Source: an uncultured bacterium
GTDB lineage: Bacteria; Actinomycetota; Coriobacteriia; Coriobacteriales; Coriobacteriaceae
Assembly (NCBI GenBank): GCA_905214905.1
Contig: CAJMNK010000021.1
Location: forward strand, 1 to 28,977
Direction: 5' to 3'
DNA: 28,977 nucleotides
A program made the position numbers and the translations under genes. Under the pieces are notes generated by a model. That model made no database searches. It was not told the origin of the DNA and saw nothing but the letters and a program-made list of their open reading frames with translations. Each line of letters opens with the position of its first letter. The stretch's first letter is position 1. Shown here one piece after another: positions 8,673-18,567 of the stretch.

Positions 8673-8737
8673 TGGTGCGTTGGGAACAGGTTTGTTTGCA
8701 CCAGGTTGGTGCAGATTAACCTGTCCCCAATGCACCA
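8673..8737. repeat. 65-bp nested inverted repeat
   Basis: Outer 20-bp arms (TGGTGCGTTGGGAACAGGTT and its near complement at 8718-8737) match at 18 of 20 positions. They enclose an inner perfect dyad, GCACCA-GGT-TGGTGC, at 8698-8712. A degenerate relative lies at 15989-16051. A 17-nt right-hand piece is repeated exactly at 27304-27320. This suggests a small dispersed repeat. It lies 12 bp past the stop of the EFR1 gene and could also act as a transcription end, although it has no U-tract. Confidence 0.65.
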
Positions 8738-8749
8738 ATTTCGTATGCA

Positions 8750-9511
8750 CTAGATGAAGGGCTCGCATTCCTTCCGCACGACGCAAGCCTTGCTCAGCAT
8801 CTGGGAAACAGCGGATAGCTTGTTGGGATCAAGCTTGCGAGCGCCTCGCGGACATACGGCAATGCAGCGCATGCAGGAGATGCACGCCTCGCCAGCTGCT
8901 CGCTTGGGGTCGCCCTTGTCGATAGCACAAACGGGGCACGCCGCGGCGCATGCACCGCAGGAGACGCAATCCTCTGTTGCCTCGGGTGCCATGCGGTGAC
9001 CTCCGGCTTGTTTATAAGGACGATTGCCGGGAATAGAGGGCTCGGATGCATCCTCAGTCAACAGCTTTTGCTGAATTTGCTGCGCAAACTCTGCGAGCTG
9101 CGCCGCATCCTGCGCATCCGGTCGCCCAGCAGCAAACTGACGAGCAACGGAATGCTCAGCAATAGCAGAAACCGCTGCAACCACCCTAAATCCGGCGCGC
9201 TTCGCAACGTCCTCCAGCTCTACGAGCGTGTCCTCAAACGCGCGGTTTCCGTATACACAAACCAAAACAGCCCGAGCCCCGTTGCCGCGCACCATGCCCA
9301 ACCGGTCAGCCACCACAGCCGGGATTCTACCGGCATACGCCGGCACAGAGATTACGGCCACGTCGTCCTCAGTCATCGAGACAGCGCTGAAATCTAGCCC
9401 GCTATCGGTCAGATCGACGGTAACGGTATTTTTGTCCAGCGCCCCGGCCACAAGGCCAGACACCTTCCGCGTTCCACCCGTCGGACTAAACACAATTTCG
9501 AATACGTCCAT
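8750..9511 (-). CDS. EFR1-type flavodoxin/ferredoxin fusion protein
   Basis: A 253-residue soluble electron carrier. The N-terminal half is a flavodoxin-like domain with the FMN phosphate loop FSPTGGTRK near residues 8-16. The C-terminal quarter holds two 4Fe-4S motifs (C182/185/188/192 and C210/213/216/220). The combination is the EFR1-family architecture common in anaerobes, where it is thought to carry low-potential electrons; the exact partners are unknown. The ATG at 9511 has GGAGG upstream and a TATACT box lies 58 nt further up. It appears to be a single-gene unit between the PTS operon and the helicase. Its nearness to the hydrogenase is suggestive only. Confidence 0.85.
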   Translation of the reverse strand: MDVFEIVFSPTGGTRKVSGLVAGALDKNTVTVDLTDSGLDFSAVSMTEDDVAVISVPAYAGRIPAVVADRLGMVRGNGARAVLVCVYGNRAFEDTLVELEDVAKRAGFRVVAAVSAIAEHSVARQFAAGRPDAQDAAQLAEFAQQIQQKLLTEDASEPSIPGNRPYKQAGGHRMAPEATEDCVSCGACAAACPVCAIDKGDPKRAAGEACISCMRCIAVCPRGARKLDPNKLSAVSQMLSKACVVRKECEPFI

Positions 9512-10068
9512 CGAGGCACCCTCCCCCTACGCCTGGCAACGCGTCAAGCCGTTTTCACATCCAGCCAGAGTATACGGTACGTGTGATCCCCGTTTTGGTG
9601 CACCAAACACCCCAATGCACCCACCCTACGCTGTCTGCCTCTTCGTTTTGTATTAATTACGGTACAGATTGTATATATTTACGGGATACCGCCGTGTTCT
9701 CCTGAGGTACCCCATCCTGGCCCGTGCAAAAAACGGAGTATTCTGCAACGTGACCGCGCCAGCACCGCCGCGGGTGGGCAAAACTGTAGGGCGCCGTATC
9801 ATTTTAAGTCCCGACATGGCGAGAATAACGCGTCCCTGCTCCGGAAAACGGCGAAATCTGGCTCAAAACGCTCGCTAGGGATATCCGAAGACCACCGTCG
9901 GCGACGTCGAATCATATGCAGACAACTCGAACTACAGAATACTCCAAAAAATGCACGGCGCACCCCATGGGACCCATTGCCGCATGGCAGGAAACAGGCC
10001 CACGGCATCCTCTAGATGCATTCCCGAGGAAATCACATTTGAACTAGCGATCGGATACGGCAAACAAA
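9512..10068. other. 557-bp intergenic region without a recognised gene
   Basis: The right-hand half contains only short ORFs with unconvincing composition (for example 9669-9878 plus and 9799-10008 minus). Apart from the EFR1 promoter region at 9569-9607, I see no structured element. The stretch around 9645-9700 is unusually AT-rich for this genome and could hold another promoter. Confidence 0.55.
9569..9607 (-). promoter_or_regulatory. EFR1 gene promoter with palindromic operator candidate
   Basis: On the minus strand a TATACT -10 box (9569-9574) lies 58 nt before the EFR1 start. A perfect 14-bp palindrome, TTTGGTGCACCAAA (9594-9607), covers the expected -35 position, where no TTGACA-like sequence is seen. 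A regulator binding there could act as activator or repressor; none is identified. Confidence 0.45.
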
Positions 10069-10100
10069 AAGGGCCCCGAGCGTAGTTGCTCGGGGCCCTT
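10069..10100 (-). terminator. Intrinsic terminator of the DEAD-box helicase gene
   Basis: A perfect 13-bp stem (AAGGGCCCCGAGC / GCTCGGGGCCCTT) with a 6-nt loop lies 33 nt past the helicase stop. On the minus strand it ends in a run of five T, extended as TTTTTGTTTG, the layout of a strong Rho-independent terminator. Confidence 0.88.
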
Positions 10101-10132
10101 AGTTCGCCTCGCTCTAGCGCGCGACGCGTATG

Positions 10133-12403
<2,271 letters not shown>

Positions 12404-12675
12404 ATGTTGTTGTTCCTTATCTGCACGCGCAATGGGCACGGCATGCGGCCGCGCGGGCGTGCTTGGTAGTGCGCTAATACATACAAAAACGGGTGCGCAC
12501 AGAGAGGACGTTGCTCAGCACGCTGGCGATCGCTTTGGCAGCCCTATCACGCGCCGTCCAGACGCAGCGGCCCTAAGCGATGGAGCAGATTCGCCGCGGG
12601 TTAGTATACCCGTGCTTCGCATGCCCCCACGTAAACCACAGATGACGGAGCGGACGAGGCGGGCCTGGGCCGATT

Positions 12676-12732
12676 GTCTCAATCTGTAACAGTTACGAGA
12701 CAAAACCGGGTCTACACGTTACAGATTGAGAC
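12676..12732. repeat. 57-bp inverted-repeat unit A
   Basis: Left arm GTCTCAATCTGTAACA and right arm CGTTACAGATTGAGAC are complementary over 15 bases and flank a 25-bp variable centre. It is the first of two units here; 23 bp separate it from unit B. Confidence 0.85.
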
Positions 12733-12755
12733 GAACTCAAACATCGCAAAACATA

Positions 12756-12812
12756 ATCTCGATCTGTAACAGTTAGAGGTCATTTTCCCCGCTAGATGTT
12801 ACAGATCGAGAT
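12756..12812. repeat. 57-bp inverted-repeat unit B
   Basis: Arms ATCTCGATCTGTAACA and TGTTACAGATCGAGAT are perfectly complementary over 16 bases. Pairing continues partly inward (GTTAG against CTAGA). The arms differ from unit A at one step (G-C instead of A-T), yet both units stay fully paired there. Confidence 0.85.
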
Positions 12813-12885
12813 GTTTGACATGAGCTGCCAACGATTGAGCAGCCACCCGCATCTGTAGCGAAATGTCATACATTTTCATCCCCAC

Positions 12886-12916
12886 TGGACACCCCCAGGG
12901 GGTATGGGTGTATAGT
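12886..12916 (+). promoter_or_regulatory. copA promoter with CsoR-type operator
   Basis: A perfect dyad ACCCCC-A-GGGGGT (12891-12903), followed by AT, resembles the G/C-tract operators bound by CsoR copper repressors. It lies between a TGGACA -35-like box (12886-12891) and TATAGT (12911-12916). The 19-bp spacing is longer than usual. The start codon is 48 nt downstream, and a CsoR gene closes the same operon, so copper-relieved autoregulation is the natural reading. Confidence 0.7.
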
Positions 12917-12963
12917 ATCGGCAGGTTAACAATTCCAACACCGAACTGCAGAAAGGAGAAACC

Positions 12964-15303
12964 ATGGCTCAAGATAAGTTCGACGTGGGCGGCATGACAT
13001 GCGCCGCCTGCCAGGCGCATGTGGATCGCGCCGTGAGCAAACTCGACGGCGTCCAAAGCGTCGCGGTCAACCTGCTCGCCGGTTCCATGATGGTCGACTA
13101 CGACCCCGCGCAGGTCACCTCCGACGACATCTGCACCGCTGTCGACCGCGCGGGCTACTCGGCCTCGCCCATCAGCACGGGCACCGACGCTGTCCAAAGC
13201 GGAAGTGCGCAAGCCAGGTCCGGCGCCGCGCATATGGAGTCGCCGACCAAAAAGTTGGAGGCCGCCGCCTCTGCCATGCGCACCCGCCTCATCGTCTCGA
13301 TCATCTTCCTCATCCCGCTGTTCTACATAGGCATGGGGCACATGCTCGGTTGGCCACTGCCCGGCGTCTTCACCGACCATGCCCACAGCATGACGCTCGC
13401 CCTCACCGAGCTCGTCCTGCTCATCCCCATCGTCTATGTCAGCGACGCGTACTTTATCAATGGGTTTAAATCGCTCGCGCACGGCGCGCCTATCATGGAC
13501 GCCCTCATCGCCGTGGGCGCCACCGCGTCCATCGCCTGGTCGCTCTACGCCATGTTCATCATGGCCGACCAGCTAGCCGCAGGTCAGGTGCACGAGGCCA
13601 TGATGACGAGCATGGACAACCTATATTTTGAGAGCGCCGGCACCATCCTGTCGCTCGTCACCGTGGGCAAATACCTCGAGACGCGCAGCAAGTCCAAAAC
13701 CGGCGGCGCTATCGAGGCGCTCATCGACTTAGCACCCAAGACCGCGACCGTCGTGGCCGAGGACGGTATCGAGGCCACCGTCGACGTCGATGCCATTCTA
13801 CCCGGCCAGGTGCTGCGTGTGCGCCCCGGCGAGTCCATCCCCGTTGACGGCGTGGTGCTCGATGGCAGCTCGGCCGTGGACGAAAGCGCGCTCACCGGCG
13901 AATCCATTCCCGTGGAGAAGACCGCCGGCGACACTGTCAATGCGGCCACGGTCAACCGCACGGGCTCGTTTACCTTCCGCGCCACGCGTGTGGGCGCCGA
14001 TACGTCGCTCGCCAAGATTATCCAGCTCGTCGAGGACGCCAACGCTACCAAGGCGCCCATCGCCCGCATGGCCGACAAGGTCGCCGGCGTGTTCGTGCCC
14101 GTGGTGTTCGTGATTTCGGCCGCAACCTTTGCGGTGTGGATGGCACTGACCGGCAGCATAAACGAGGCGCTCACCTCCGCCGTGGCCGTGCTGGTGATCA
14201 GCTGTCCGTGCGCACTGGGTCTGGCCACGCCCGTCGCCATTATGGTGGGCACCGGCAAGGGCGCCGAAATGGGCATTCTGTTTAAGAGCGCCGAGGCGCT
14301 AGAGAACCTGCGCAGCGTGGGCGCCGTGGTGCTCGATAAGACGGGCACCGTCACCCGAGGCAAGCCGGCCGTGACCGATATCGTGGTTGCCGCACGTGCC
14401 GACGGCTCGCCCACCATGAGCGAAAAGGCGCTGCTCAAGCTGGCCGCCGCGTTGGAGCGCTCGAGCGAGCACCCGCTGGCCGAGGCGATTATGGCCGAGT
14501 GCGAGTCGCGCGGAATCGTCGCGCGCATGGTCGAGGACTTTGCTGCCGTGCCCGGTCGTGGCGTTACGGCACGCGAGGGGCAAAACGCCATTGCCGCTGG
14601 TAACGTGTGCCTGATGAACGAGTTGGGCGTTACCGTGCCCGCGGGTCTTGCCGAGCAATTTGCTGCCGAAGGCAAGACGCCGCTGTTCTTTGCCAAGAAC
14701 GGCGAGCTTGCCGGCACCATTGCCGTGGCTGACGAGGTCAAGGAGACGAGCGCCGAGGCCATCGCCGCGCTCCGCAAGCTCGGCGTCGACGTGCGCATGC
14801 TCACCGGCGACAACCGCGTCACTGCCGAAGCAATCGCCCACCGTGTGGGACTCGACCGTGCGCAGGTCATCGCCGACGTCCTGCCCGCCGACAAGGAACG
14901 CCACGTGCGCGAACTGCAGGATGCGGGCAGCAAGGTCGCCATGGTGGGCGACGGCATCAACGACTCCCCCGCCCTGGCGCGCGCCGACGTGGGCCTTGCC
15001 ATTGGCACCGGCGCCGACATCGCCAAGGAGGGCGCCGACGTGGTACTCATGCGCAGCGACCTCATGGACGTCGCCCGCGCCATCGAGCTTTCGCGCGCCA
15101 CGATCCGCAACATCAAGCAGGACCTGTTCTGGGCGCTGTTCTACAACGGCATCGGCATTCCGCTGGCGGCGGGCGTGTTCTTCCCGCTCACCGGATGGCA
15201 GCTCTCGCCGATGTTTGGCGCTGCGGCCATGAGCCTGTCGAGCGTGTGCGTCGTAAGCAACGCTCTACGCCTGCGAACCTTTAAGCCGAAAGTGGCAAAA
15301 TAG
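12964..15303 (+). CDS. copA: Copper-exporting P1B-type ATPase
   Basis: A 779-residue membrane pump that exports Cu(I) using ATP. The N-terminal heavy-metal-binding domain has MTCAAC (C13, C16). It is followed by membrane helices, the actuator TGES, the metal-translocation CPC at 414-416, the phosphorylation site DKTGT (D458), the P1B HP motif (SEHPLAEA) and GDGINDSPAL. The last helices carry YNGIGIP and MSLSSVCVVSNALRL, the pattern typical of Cu(I) rather than Zn/Cd pumps. The ATG at 12964 has AGGAG 5 nt upstream. It is the first gene of a copA-copZ-csoR operon under a CsoR-like operator. One N-terminal metal domain is present; a second copy is encoded separately as the small chaperone downstream. 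Confidence 0.95.
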   Translation: MAQDKFDVGGMTCAACQAHVDRAVSKLDGVQSVAVNLLAGSMMVDYDPAQVTSDDICTAVDRAGYSASPISTGTDAVQSGSAQARSGAAHMESPTKKLEAAASAMRTRLIVSIIFLIPLFYIGMGHMLGWPLPGVFTDHAHSMTLALTELVLLIPIVYVSDAYFINGFKSLAHGAPIMDALIAVGATASIAWSLYAMFIMADQLAAGQVHEAMMTSMDNLYFESAGTILSLVTVGKYLETRSKSKTGGAIEALIDLAPKTATVVAEDGIEATVDVDAILPGQVLRVRPGESIPVDGVVLDGSSAVDESALTGESIPVEKTAGDTVNAATVNRTGSFTFRATRVGADTSLAKIIQLVEDANATKAPIARMADKVAGVFVPVVFVISAATFAVWMALTGSINEALTSAVAVLVISCPCALGLATPVAIMVGTGKGAEMGILFKSAEALENLRSVGAVVLDKTGTVTRGKPAVTDIVVAARADGSPTMSEKALLKLAAALERSSEHPLAEAIMAECESRGIVARMVEDFAAVPGRGVTAREGQNAIAAGNVCLMNELGVTVPAGLAEQFAAEGKTPLFFAKNGELAGTIAVADEVKETSAEAIAALRKLGVDVRMLTGDNRVTAEAIAHRVGLDRAQVIADVLPADKERHVRELQDAGSKVAMVGDGINDSPALARADVGLAIGTGADIAKEGADVVLMRSDLMDVARAIELSRATIRNIKQDLFWALFYNGIGIPLAAGVFFPLTGWQLSPMFGAAAMSLSSVCVVSNALRLRTFKPKVAK

Positions 15304-15331
15304 GCTCACCATTAAGTCCATTTAGAACGGG

Positions 15332-15425
15332 TTTTCCAGGTGCCCGAGATTGACCTGAAAGAGGAGCGACGCGTACTTTGGTACGCGAGCGACGGCTTGA
15401 AGGTCAAGGTCGGGTGCCTGGGAAA
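15332..15425. repeat. 94-nt long hairpin between copA and copZ
   Basis: Two 25-nt arms (15332-15356 and 15401-15425) can form 23 pairs as RNA, three of them G-U. They enclose a second perfect hairpin, CGCGTAC-tttg-GTACGCG (15370-15387). No U-tract follows on either strand, so it is not an ordinary terminator. Inside the operon it could be a processing or stabilising element, a partial attenuator, or a dispersed repeat. Confidence 0.7.
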
Positions 15426-15450
15426 GCCGACATAACAGAGAGGAATACCC

Positions 15451-15672
15451 ATGCGTTACACGATTAAGACTTCCGGCCTCATGTGCGGCCACTGCGACGC
15501 TACTGTCGAGACCGCGCTGCTCAACGTAGCCGGCGTGACCGATGCCGACGCCGATCACGAGACCCAGACCGTCCAGGTGGAGTGCGCCGACACCGTGACC
15601 GCTGAGCAGCTCGCTGCCGCCGTCGAGGGCGCCGGCGAGAAGTTCCACGCCCTGTCCGTGACCGCCGCGTAA
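15451..15672 (+). CDS. copZ: Small heavy-metal-associated (CopZ-like) copper chaperone
   Basis: A 73-residue single HMA domain with the metal-binding motif MCGHC (C12, C15). CopZ proteins carry Cu(I) in the cytoplasm and hand it to CopA or to the CsoR repressor. The histidine inside CxxC is a common chaperone variation. The ATG at 15451 follows GAGAGGAATACCC. It lies 147 nt after copA, beyond the long hairpin at 15332-15425, and 42 nt before the CsoR-family gene, which supports a copper role. Length and fold signature match the family; metal choice is inferred from the neighbours. Confidence 0.88.
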   Translation: MRYTIKTSGLMCGHCDATVETALLNVAGVTDADADHETQTVQVECADTVTAEQLAAAVEGAGEKFHALSVTAA

Positions 15673-15714
15673 CGACCCGCACGTACCCCCCCCGACCAGA
15701 AACGAGGACCCGCC

Positions 15715-15987
15715 ATGATGGCAGACCACAAATCGGTGACCCGCATGCTCAAGACGGCACGCGGCCAGATCGACGGCATCTTGCGGATGGTCGAGGAGGA
15801 CCGTTATTGCGTCGATATCTCCACACAGCTCATGGCCACACAGGCGCTCCTCGCGCGCATTAACGCCGACGTGCTCAAGGCGCATATCGAGGGCTGCGTG
15901 ACTTCGGCAATCGAATCGGGCGACGAAGACCTCAAAGCCGCCAAGCTCGCCGAGATCGAACGCGTCGTCGACAAGCTCTCCAAGTAA
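15715..15987 (+). CDS. csoR: CsoR-family copper-sensing repressor
   Basis: A 90-residue all-helical DNA-binding repressor. The DUF156/CsoR signature is present (RMLKTARGQIDGILRMVEED), with the Cu(I)-binding triad C32, H57 and C61 in the spacing known for CsoR. Relatives sensing formaldehyde (FrmR) or nickel (RcnR) have different ligands, and the copA/copZ context favours copper. Two ATGs are adjacent at 15715 and 15718; GAGGA lies upstream of the first. It is the last gene of the operon and probably represses it through the operator at 12889-12905, dissociating when Cu(I) binds. Confidence 0.9.
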   Translation: MMADHKSVTRMLKTARGQIDGILRMVEEDRYCVDISTQLMATQALLARINADVLKAHIEGCVTSAIESGDEDLKAAKLAEIERVVDKLSK

Positions 15988-15988
15988 T

Positions 15989-16051
15989 TGGGGACATTGG
16001 GGGCAGACTTCTTTTGCACCACCTTGGTGTAGATTAACCTGTCCCCCTTGC
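15989..16051. repeat. Degenerate copy of the nested inverted repeat at 8673
   Basis: The segment around 16014-16048 closely matches 8698-8728: a GCACCA, a TGGTG-like inner arm, and the shared AGATTAACCTGTCCCC. The left outer arm is decayed (TTGGGGGCAGACTT). It begins just past the csoR stop and may end copper-operon transcription, but no U-tract is seen. Confidence 0.5.
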
Positions 16052-16101
16052 TCTAAATCGGGTATAAAGGCGTGCGGTATATCGAACGAAAGGCAATTCG
16101 C

Positions 16102-16575
16102 ATGAATGACTTTATGAAGGGCCGCAATGGCGCCGACGAGCTCACCATCGTGATGGGCTTTGCCGGCATCGCCATCGCAATGATTGGATCGCTCGCCCGT
16201 GTCCAGTGGCTCAGCTGGATCGCCATCGCCGTGATCGTGCTCGGCGTGCTGCGTGGCCTGTCCAAGAATATCGACGCACGTCGCAAGGAGAACGCGGCCT
16301 TTGTCGCCGCGACCGCGAACGTCCCCGGCTTGGGCAAATTCGTCGCCAGTTTGGGCGGCGGCGCTGCGGTGGCCAACGCCTCGCGCGCAGCCGGAACGAG
16401 CAAGGAAGACTTTGAGCGTGCCAGGCGCACGGCCAAGAAGATGTGGAAGGGCCGCAAGACCACGGCATACCTCAAGTGCCCTAACTGCGGCCAGATGCTC
16501 TCCGTCCCCAAGGGCAAAGGCAAGATCCGCGTCACCTGCCCCAAGTGCCACGCCAAGATGGAAACCCGCTCCTAG
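16102..16575 (+). CDS. Small membrane protein with C-terminal zinc ribbon
   Basis: A 157-residue protein of unknown function. Residues about 14-53 hold two closely spaced hydrophobic segments, separated by the short SLARVQ, that should span the membrane. A basic, Ala-rich cytoplasmic part follows. The C-terminus is a two-CxxC zinc ribbon (CPNC and CPKC, about 22 residues apart). I chose the ATG at 16102 (AAAGG 8 nt upstream) over a GTG at 16072. It starts 114 nt after csoR and lies before a bidirectional terminator, so it is probably its own unit. No pathway is implied by the sequence. Confidence 0.75.
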   Translation: MNDFMKGRNGADELTIVMGFAGIAIAMIGSLARVQWLSWIAIAVIVLGVLRGLSKNIDARRKENAAFVAATANVPGLGKFVASLGGGAAVANASRAAGTSKEDFERARRTAKKMWKGRKTTAYLKCPNCGQMLSVPKGKGKIRVTCPKCHAKMETRS

Positions 16576-16638
16576 CGCCCGCACGCGGGACAAATTAATC
16601 AGGTTTGTTTGTCCCAAATCTTAAGTATTTGTTCGATA

Positions 16639-16675
16639 AAAAAGCCGAGGCCTCGTGTTGAGACCTCGGCTTTTT
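16639..16675. terminator. Bidirectional intrinsic terminator
   Basis: A 12-bp perfect stem, AAAAAGCCGAGG / CCTCGGCTTTTT, with a 13-nt loop has T-runs on both strands. It lies between the convergent ends of the zinc-ribbon gene (plus) and the amidohydrolase (minus) and can serve both. Confidence 0.9.
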
Positions 16676-16708
16676 GTATGCGGCAACGGAGCTGTCCCTT
16701 TGACTCGT

Positions 16709-18079
16709 CTACGCCACACCGTCGCGGGCAAGCTCCTCGGCCAACGCCTCGGCAGGCATGGCCATAATCGCGTCGAGCTCGGCGTCCACCTCGGGAATAC
16801 GCTTCACCTTGAGTTTGCGCACCAGATCACCACGGCACATCACGTACGTCGGCTCACGCAGTGCGCACAGATCATCGAGCGGGTTCTTGCGCGTTACCAA
16901 GATATCGGCAGCCTTGCCGCACTCGATCGTACCGGTCTCGCCGCCCAGCCCCAGCAGCTCGGCATTGATCTGCGTAGCCGTATGCAGCGCAAAGGCGTTG
17001 CTCACGCCCACGTACTTGGCAAAAAAGGCAACCTCACGCCACATGTCGTACTGCGTCACAAACGGGCAGCTCGAGTCCGTGCCCAGGCCCACCTTAACGC
17101 CAGCTTCCAGTGCGGCACGGGCGCTCTCGATGATGCCCGAACACACAATGTCGCCGTTCTTCTTTTGCGTGTCGGTCGAATGGGTCTTCTCCGGATCGAG
17201 CAGCACAAACGGCAGCGCGGGGCTGATAGTGCAGGTAACGCTGGGCGCACGCCCCTCAAGCTGCGTGCCCGCGGCGCCGCGGTACAGTTCCAAGATCTCG
17301 GGAGTCATCGGGGCACCGTGCTCGATCGTATCGACGCCGGCCTCAAGCGCGGCCTTCACGCCCTCGGTGCTCTCGACATGAGCCATAACCGGCAGGCCCA
17401 CCTCGTGCGCAGCCTTGCACGCCGCCGCGGCAACCTCGACCGGCATGCGCAGCACGCCCGGCTCACCTACTTCGGTCGCGTCGAACACGCCGCCCGTCAC
17501 GAACAGCTTGATGACGTCGGCACCGCGCGCATACAAGTCACGCACTTGTTCGGCCGCCTCATCGGGGGTATCGGCGACCTGCGCGAACAGCCCCGCACCG
17601 TGACCGCCCGGCACCGTGACACCCGTTCCCGGCGCCACCAGACGCGGACCCTGATACTTGCCGGCGTCGATAGCGTTGCGCACGGCAATATCGGCAAACA
17701 GCGGGTCACCCGCACCGCGCACCGTGGTCACGCCGCTTGCCAACTGCTGCTGGGCGCTGCCTTTGAGGATGTGGCGGACGATGGCGCGGCCCACGGGATT
17801 ATCGAGCTTCTTCATAAGTGCGCCCGCATCGCCGGCCGAGACAGGCTTGCCCGAGCCGCACAGGTGCACATGCATATTGATGAGGCTGGGCATGAGGTAC
17901 GCGCCGGCCAGGTCGATGACCTCGGCACCTGCAGGCGCCTGCGCCACAGCACTCGGCCCCACCCACGTGATGACACCGCGCTCAACGGCCACGGCCATAT
18001 CGGGTTGCGGCTCCATATGCTCCGAGCCATCCAGAATGGTCGCATTGATAAACAACGTAGAACGATCGGCAGACGCCAT
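16709..18079 (-). CDS. Metal-dependent amidohydrolase (imidazolonepropionase/prolidase-like)
   Basis: A 456-residue cytoplasmic hydrolase of the amidohydrolase superfamily. Metal ligands are visible in order: H70 and H72 (HVHL), K191 (VIKLFVTGG, the carboxylated bridging lysine), H234 (MAHVES), H254 (EHGAP) and D335 (GTDSSCP). The pattern fits the group containing Xaa-Pro and other dipeptidases and arginine carboxypeptidases; the true substrate cannot be told from sequence. I chose the ATG at 18079, with GGAGG 8 nt upstream; the reading frame extends to 18208 but the extra residues are unlike the family. It stands alone, with a terminator after it and a repeat cluster upstream of its promoter region. 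Confidence 0.87.
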   Translation of the reverse strand: MASADRSTLFINATILDGSEHMEPQPDMAVAVERGVITWVGPSAVAQAPAGAEVIDLAGAYLMPSLINMHVHLCGSGKPVSAGDAGALMKKLDNPVGRAIVRHILKGSAQQQLASGVTTVRGAGDPLFADIAVRNAIDAGKYQGPRLVAPGTGVTVPGGHGAGLFAQVADTPDEAAEQVRDLYARGADVIKLFVTGGVFDATEVGEPGVLRMPVEVAAAACKAAHEVGLPVMAHVESTEGVKAALEAGVDTIEHGAPMTPEILELYRGAAGTQLEGRAPSVTCTISPALPFVLLDPEKTHSTDTQKKNGDIVCSGIIESARAALEAGVKVGLGTDSSCPFVTQYDMWREVAFFAKYVGVSNAFALHTATQINAELLGLGGETGTIECGKAADILVTRKNPLDDLCALREPTYVMCRGDLVRKLKVKRIPEVDAELDAIMAMPAEALAEELARDGVA

Positions 18080-18228
18080 ATCGAGCTCCTCCCCCTCAGA
18101 AAACTTGAACATCTGTCCATTATTACCTAGCGCGGCGGAATTGCTGCGGACATATCGGTCAACGGAGAAAGGAGGAGATGCGGAGAATGGAATGCGTTGC
18201 AGCCCCATCCCAGCGACATCCGGGAAAT

Positions 18229-18285
18229 GTCTCGATCTGTAACAGGTGGACCGTCTTTAACCTTCCAAATGTTACAGATCGAGAT
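18229..18285. repeat. 57-bp inverted-repeat unit C1
   Basis: Arms GTCTCGATCTGTAACA and TGTTACAGATCGAGAT flank 25 bp. It is the first of four units between the amidohydrolase and nuclease-like genes; the gap to C2 is 24 bp, the only one that is not 23. Confidence 0.85.
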
Positions 18286-18309
18286 CTTTCGGCACCGCGT
18301 CCAACCTTT

Positions 18310-18366
18310 GTCTCAATCTGTAACAGTTAGACCGGTTTTTGGCCGTTAGATGTTACAGATCGAGAT
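18310..18366. repeat. 57-bp inverted-repeat unit C2
   Basis: Arms GTCTCAATCTGTAACA and TGTTACAGATCGAGAT flank a centre beginning GTTAGACCGG and ending CCGTTAGA. The centre closely resembles that of C3. One A-C mismatch occurs in the arms. Confidence 0.85.
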
Positions 18367-18389
18367 ATTTTCCAGCTCTGTCGTCAAAC

Positions 18390-18446
18390 GTCTAAATCTG
18401 TAACAAGTAGACAGGTTTTCGGCCGTTAGATGTTACAGATCGAGAT
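18390..18446. repeat. 57-bp inverted-repeat unit C3
   Basis: Arms GTCTAAATCTGTAACA and TGTTACAGATCGAGAT. The right half of the unit is nearly identical to that of C2, including the following ATTTT, which suggests local duplication. Confidence 0.85.
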
Positions 18447-18469
18447 ATTTTAGCGGCAGCCAACCTTCT

Positions 18470-18526
18470 GTCTCGATCTGTAACAGTTGCGAGGCCAAAC
18501 GGCCCCTTGTTGTTACAGATCGAGAC
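18470..18526. repeat. 57-bp inverted-repeat unit C4
   Basis: Perfect 16-bp arms, GTCTCGATCTGTAACA and TGTTACAGATCGAGAC. The centre (GAGGCC-aaac-GGCCCC) differs from C2/C3 yet can still fold. It ends 42 bp from the stop of the nuclease-like gene. Confidence 0.85.
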
Positions 18527-18567
18527 AAACTCGGCAGGAACAACCACATCCGCGTCAGTTACACCCC

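Larger units (their letters stand above)
8407..8749. other. Intergenic region upstream of the PTS operon
   Basis: About 340 bp without a credible gene. On the minus strand it contains a TACAAT -10-like box (8544-8549) with only a weak -35, the bulged leader hairpin at 8487-8518, and the nested inverted repeat at 8673-8737. The rest shows no clear structure. Confidence 0.6.
12404..12963. other. Divergent intergenic region between the helicase and copA
   Basis: About 560 bp without a gene. It contains the putative helicase -10 box (12603-12608, minus), two 57-bp inverted-repeat units (12676-12812) and the copA promoter/operator (12886-12916). No further structure was recognised in 12404-12600. 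Confidence 0.6.

Noticed and set aside
9669..10008. Two 69-residue ORFs in the EFR1-helicase gap
   Set aside because: No good ribosome-binding site, basic random-looking composition, and no motif.
12676..12812. Paired intrinsic terminators
   Set aside because: The units have no U-tract on either strand, and the same family occurs in regions where no termination is needed.
18229..18526. CRISPR array in the cluster of four repeats
   Set aside because: The conserved 16-bp arms alternate in orientation, the centres vary, and no cas gene is present. CRISPR repeats are directly repeated.
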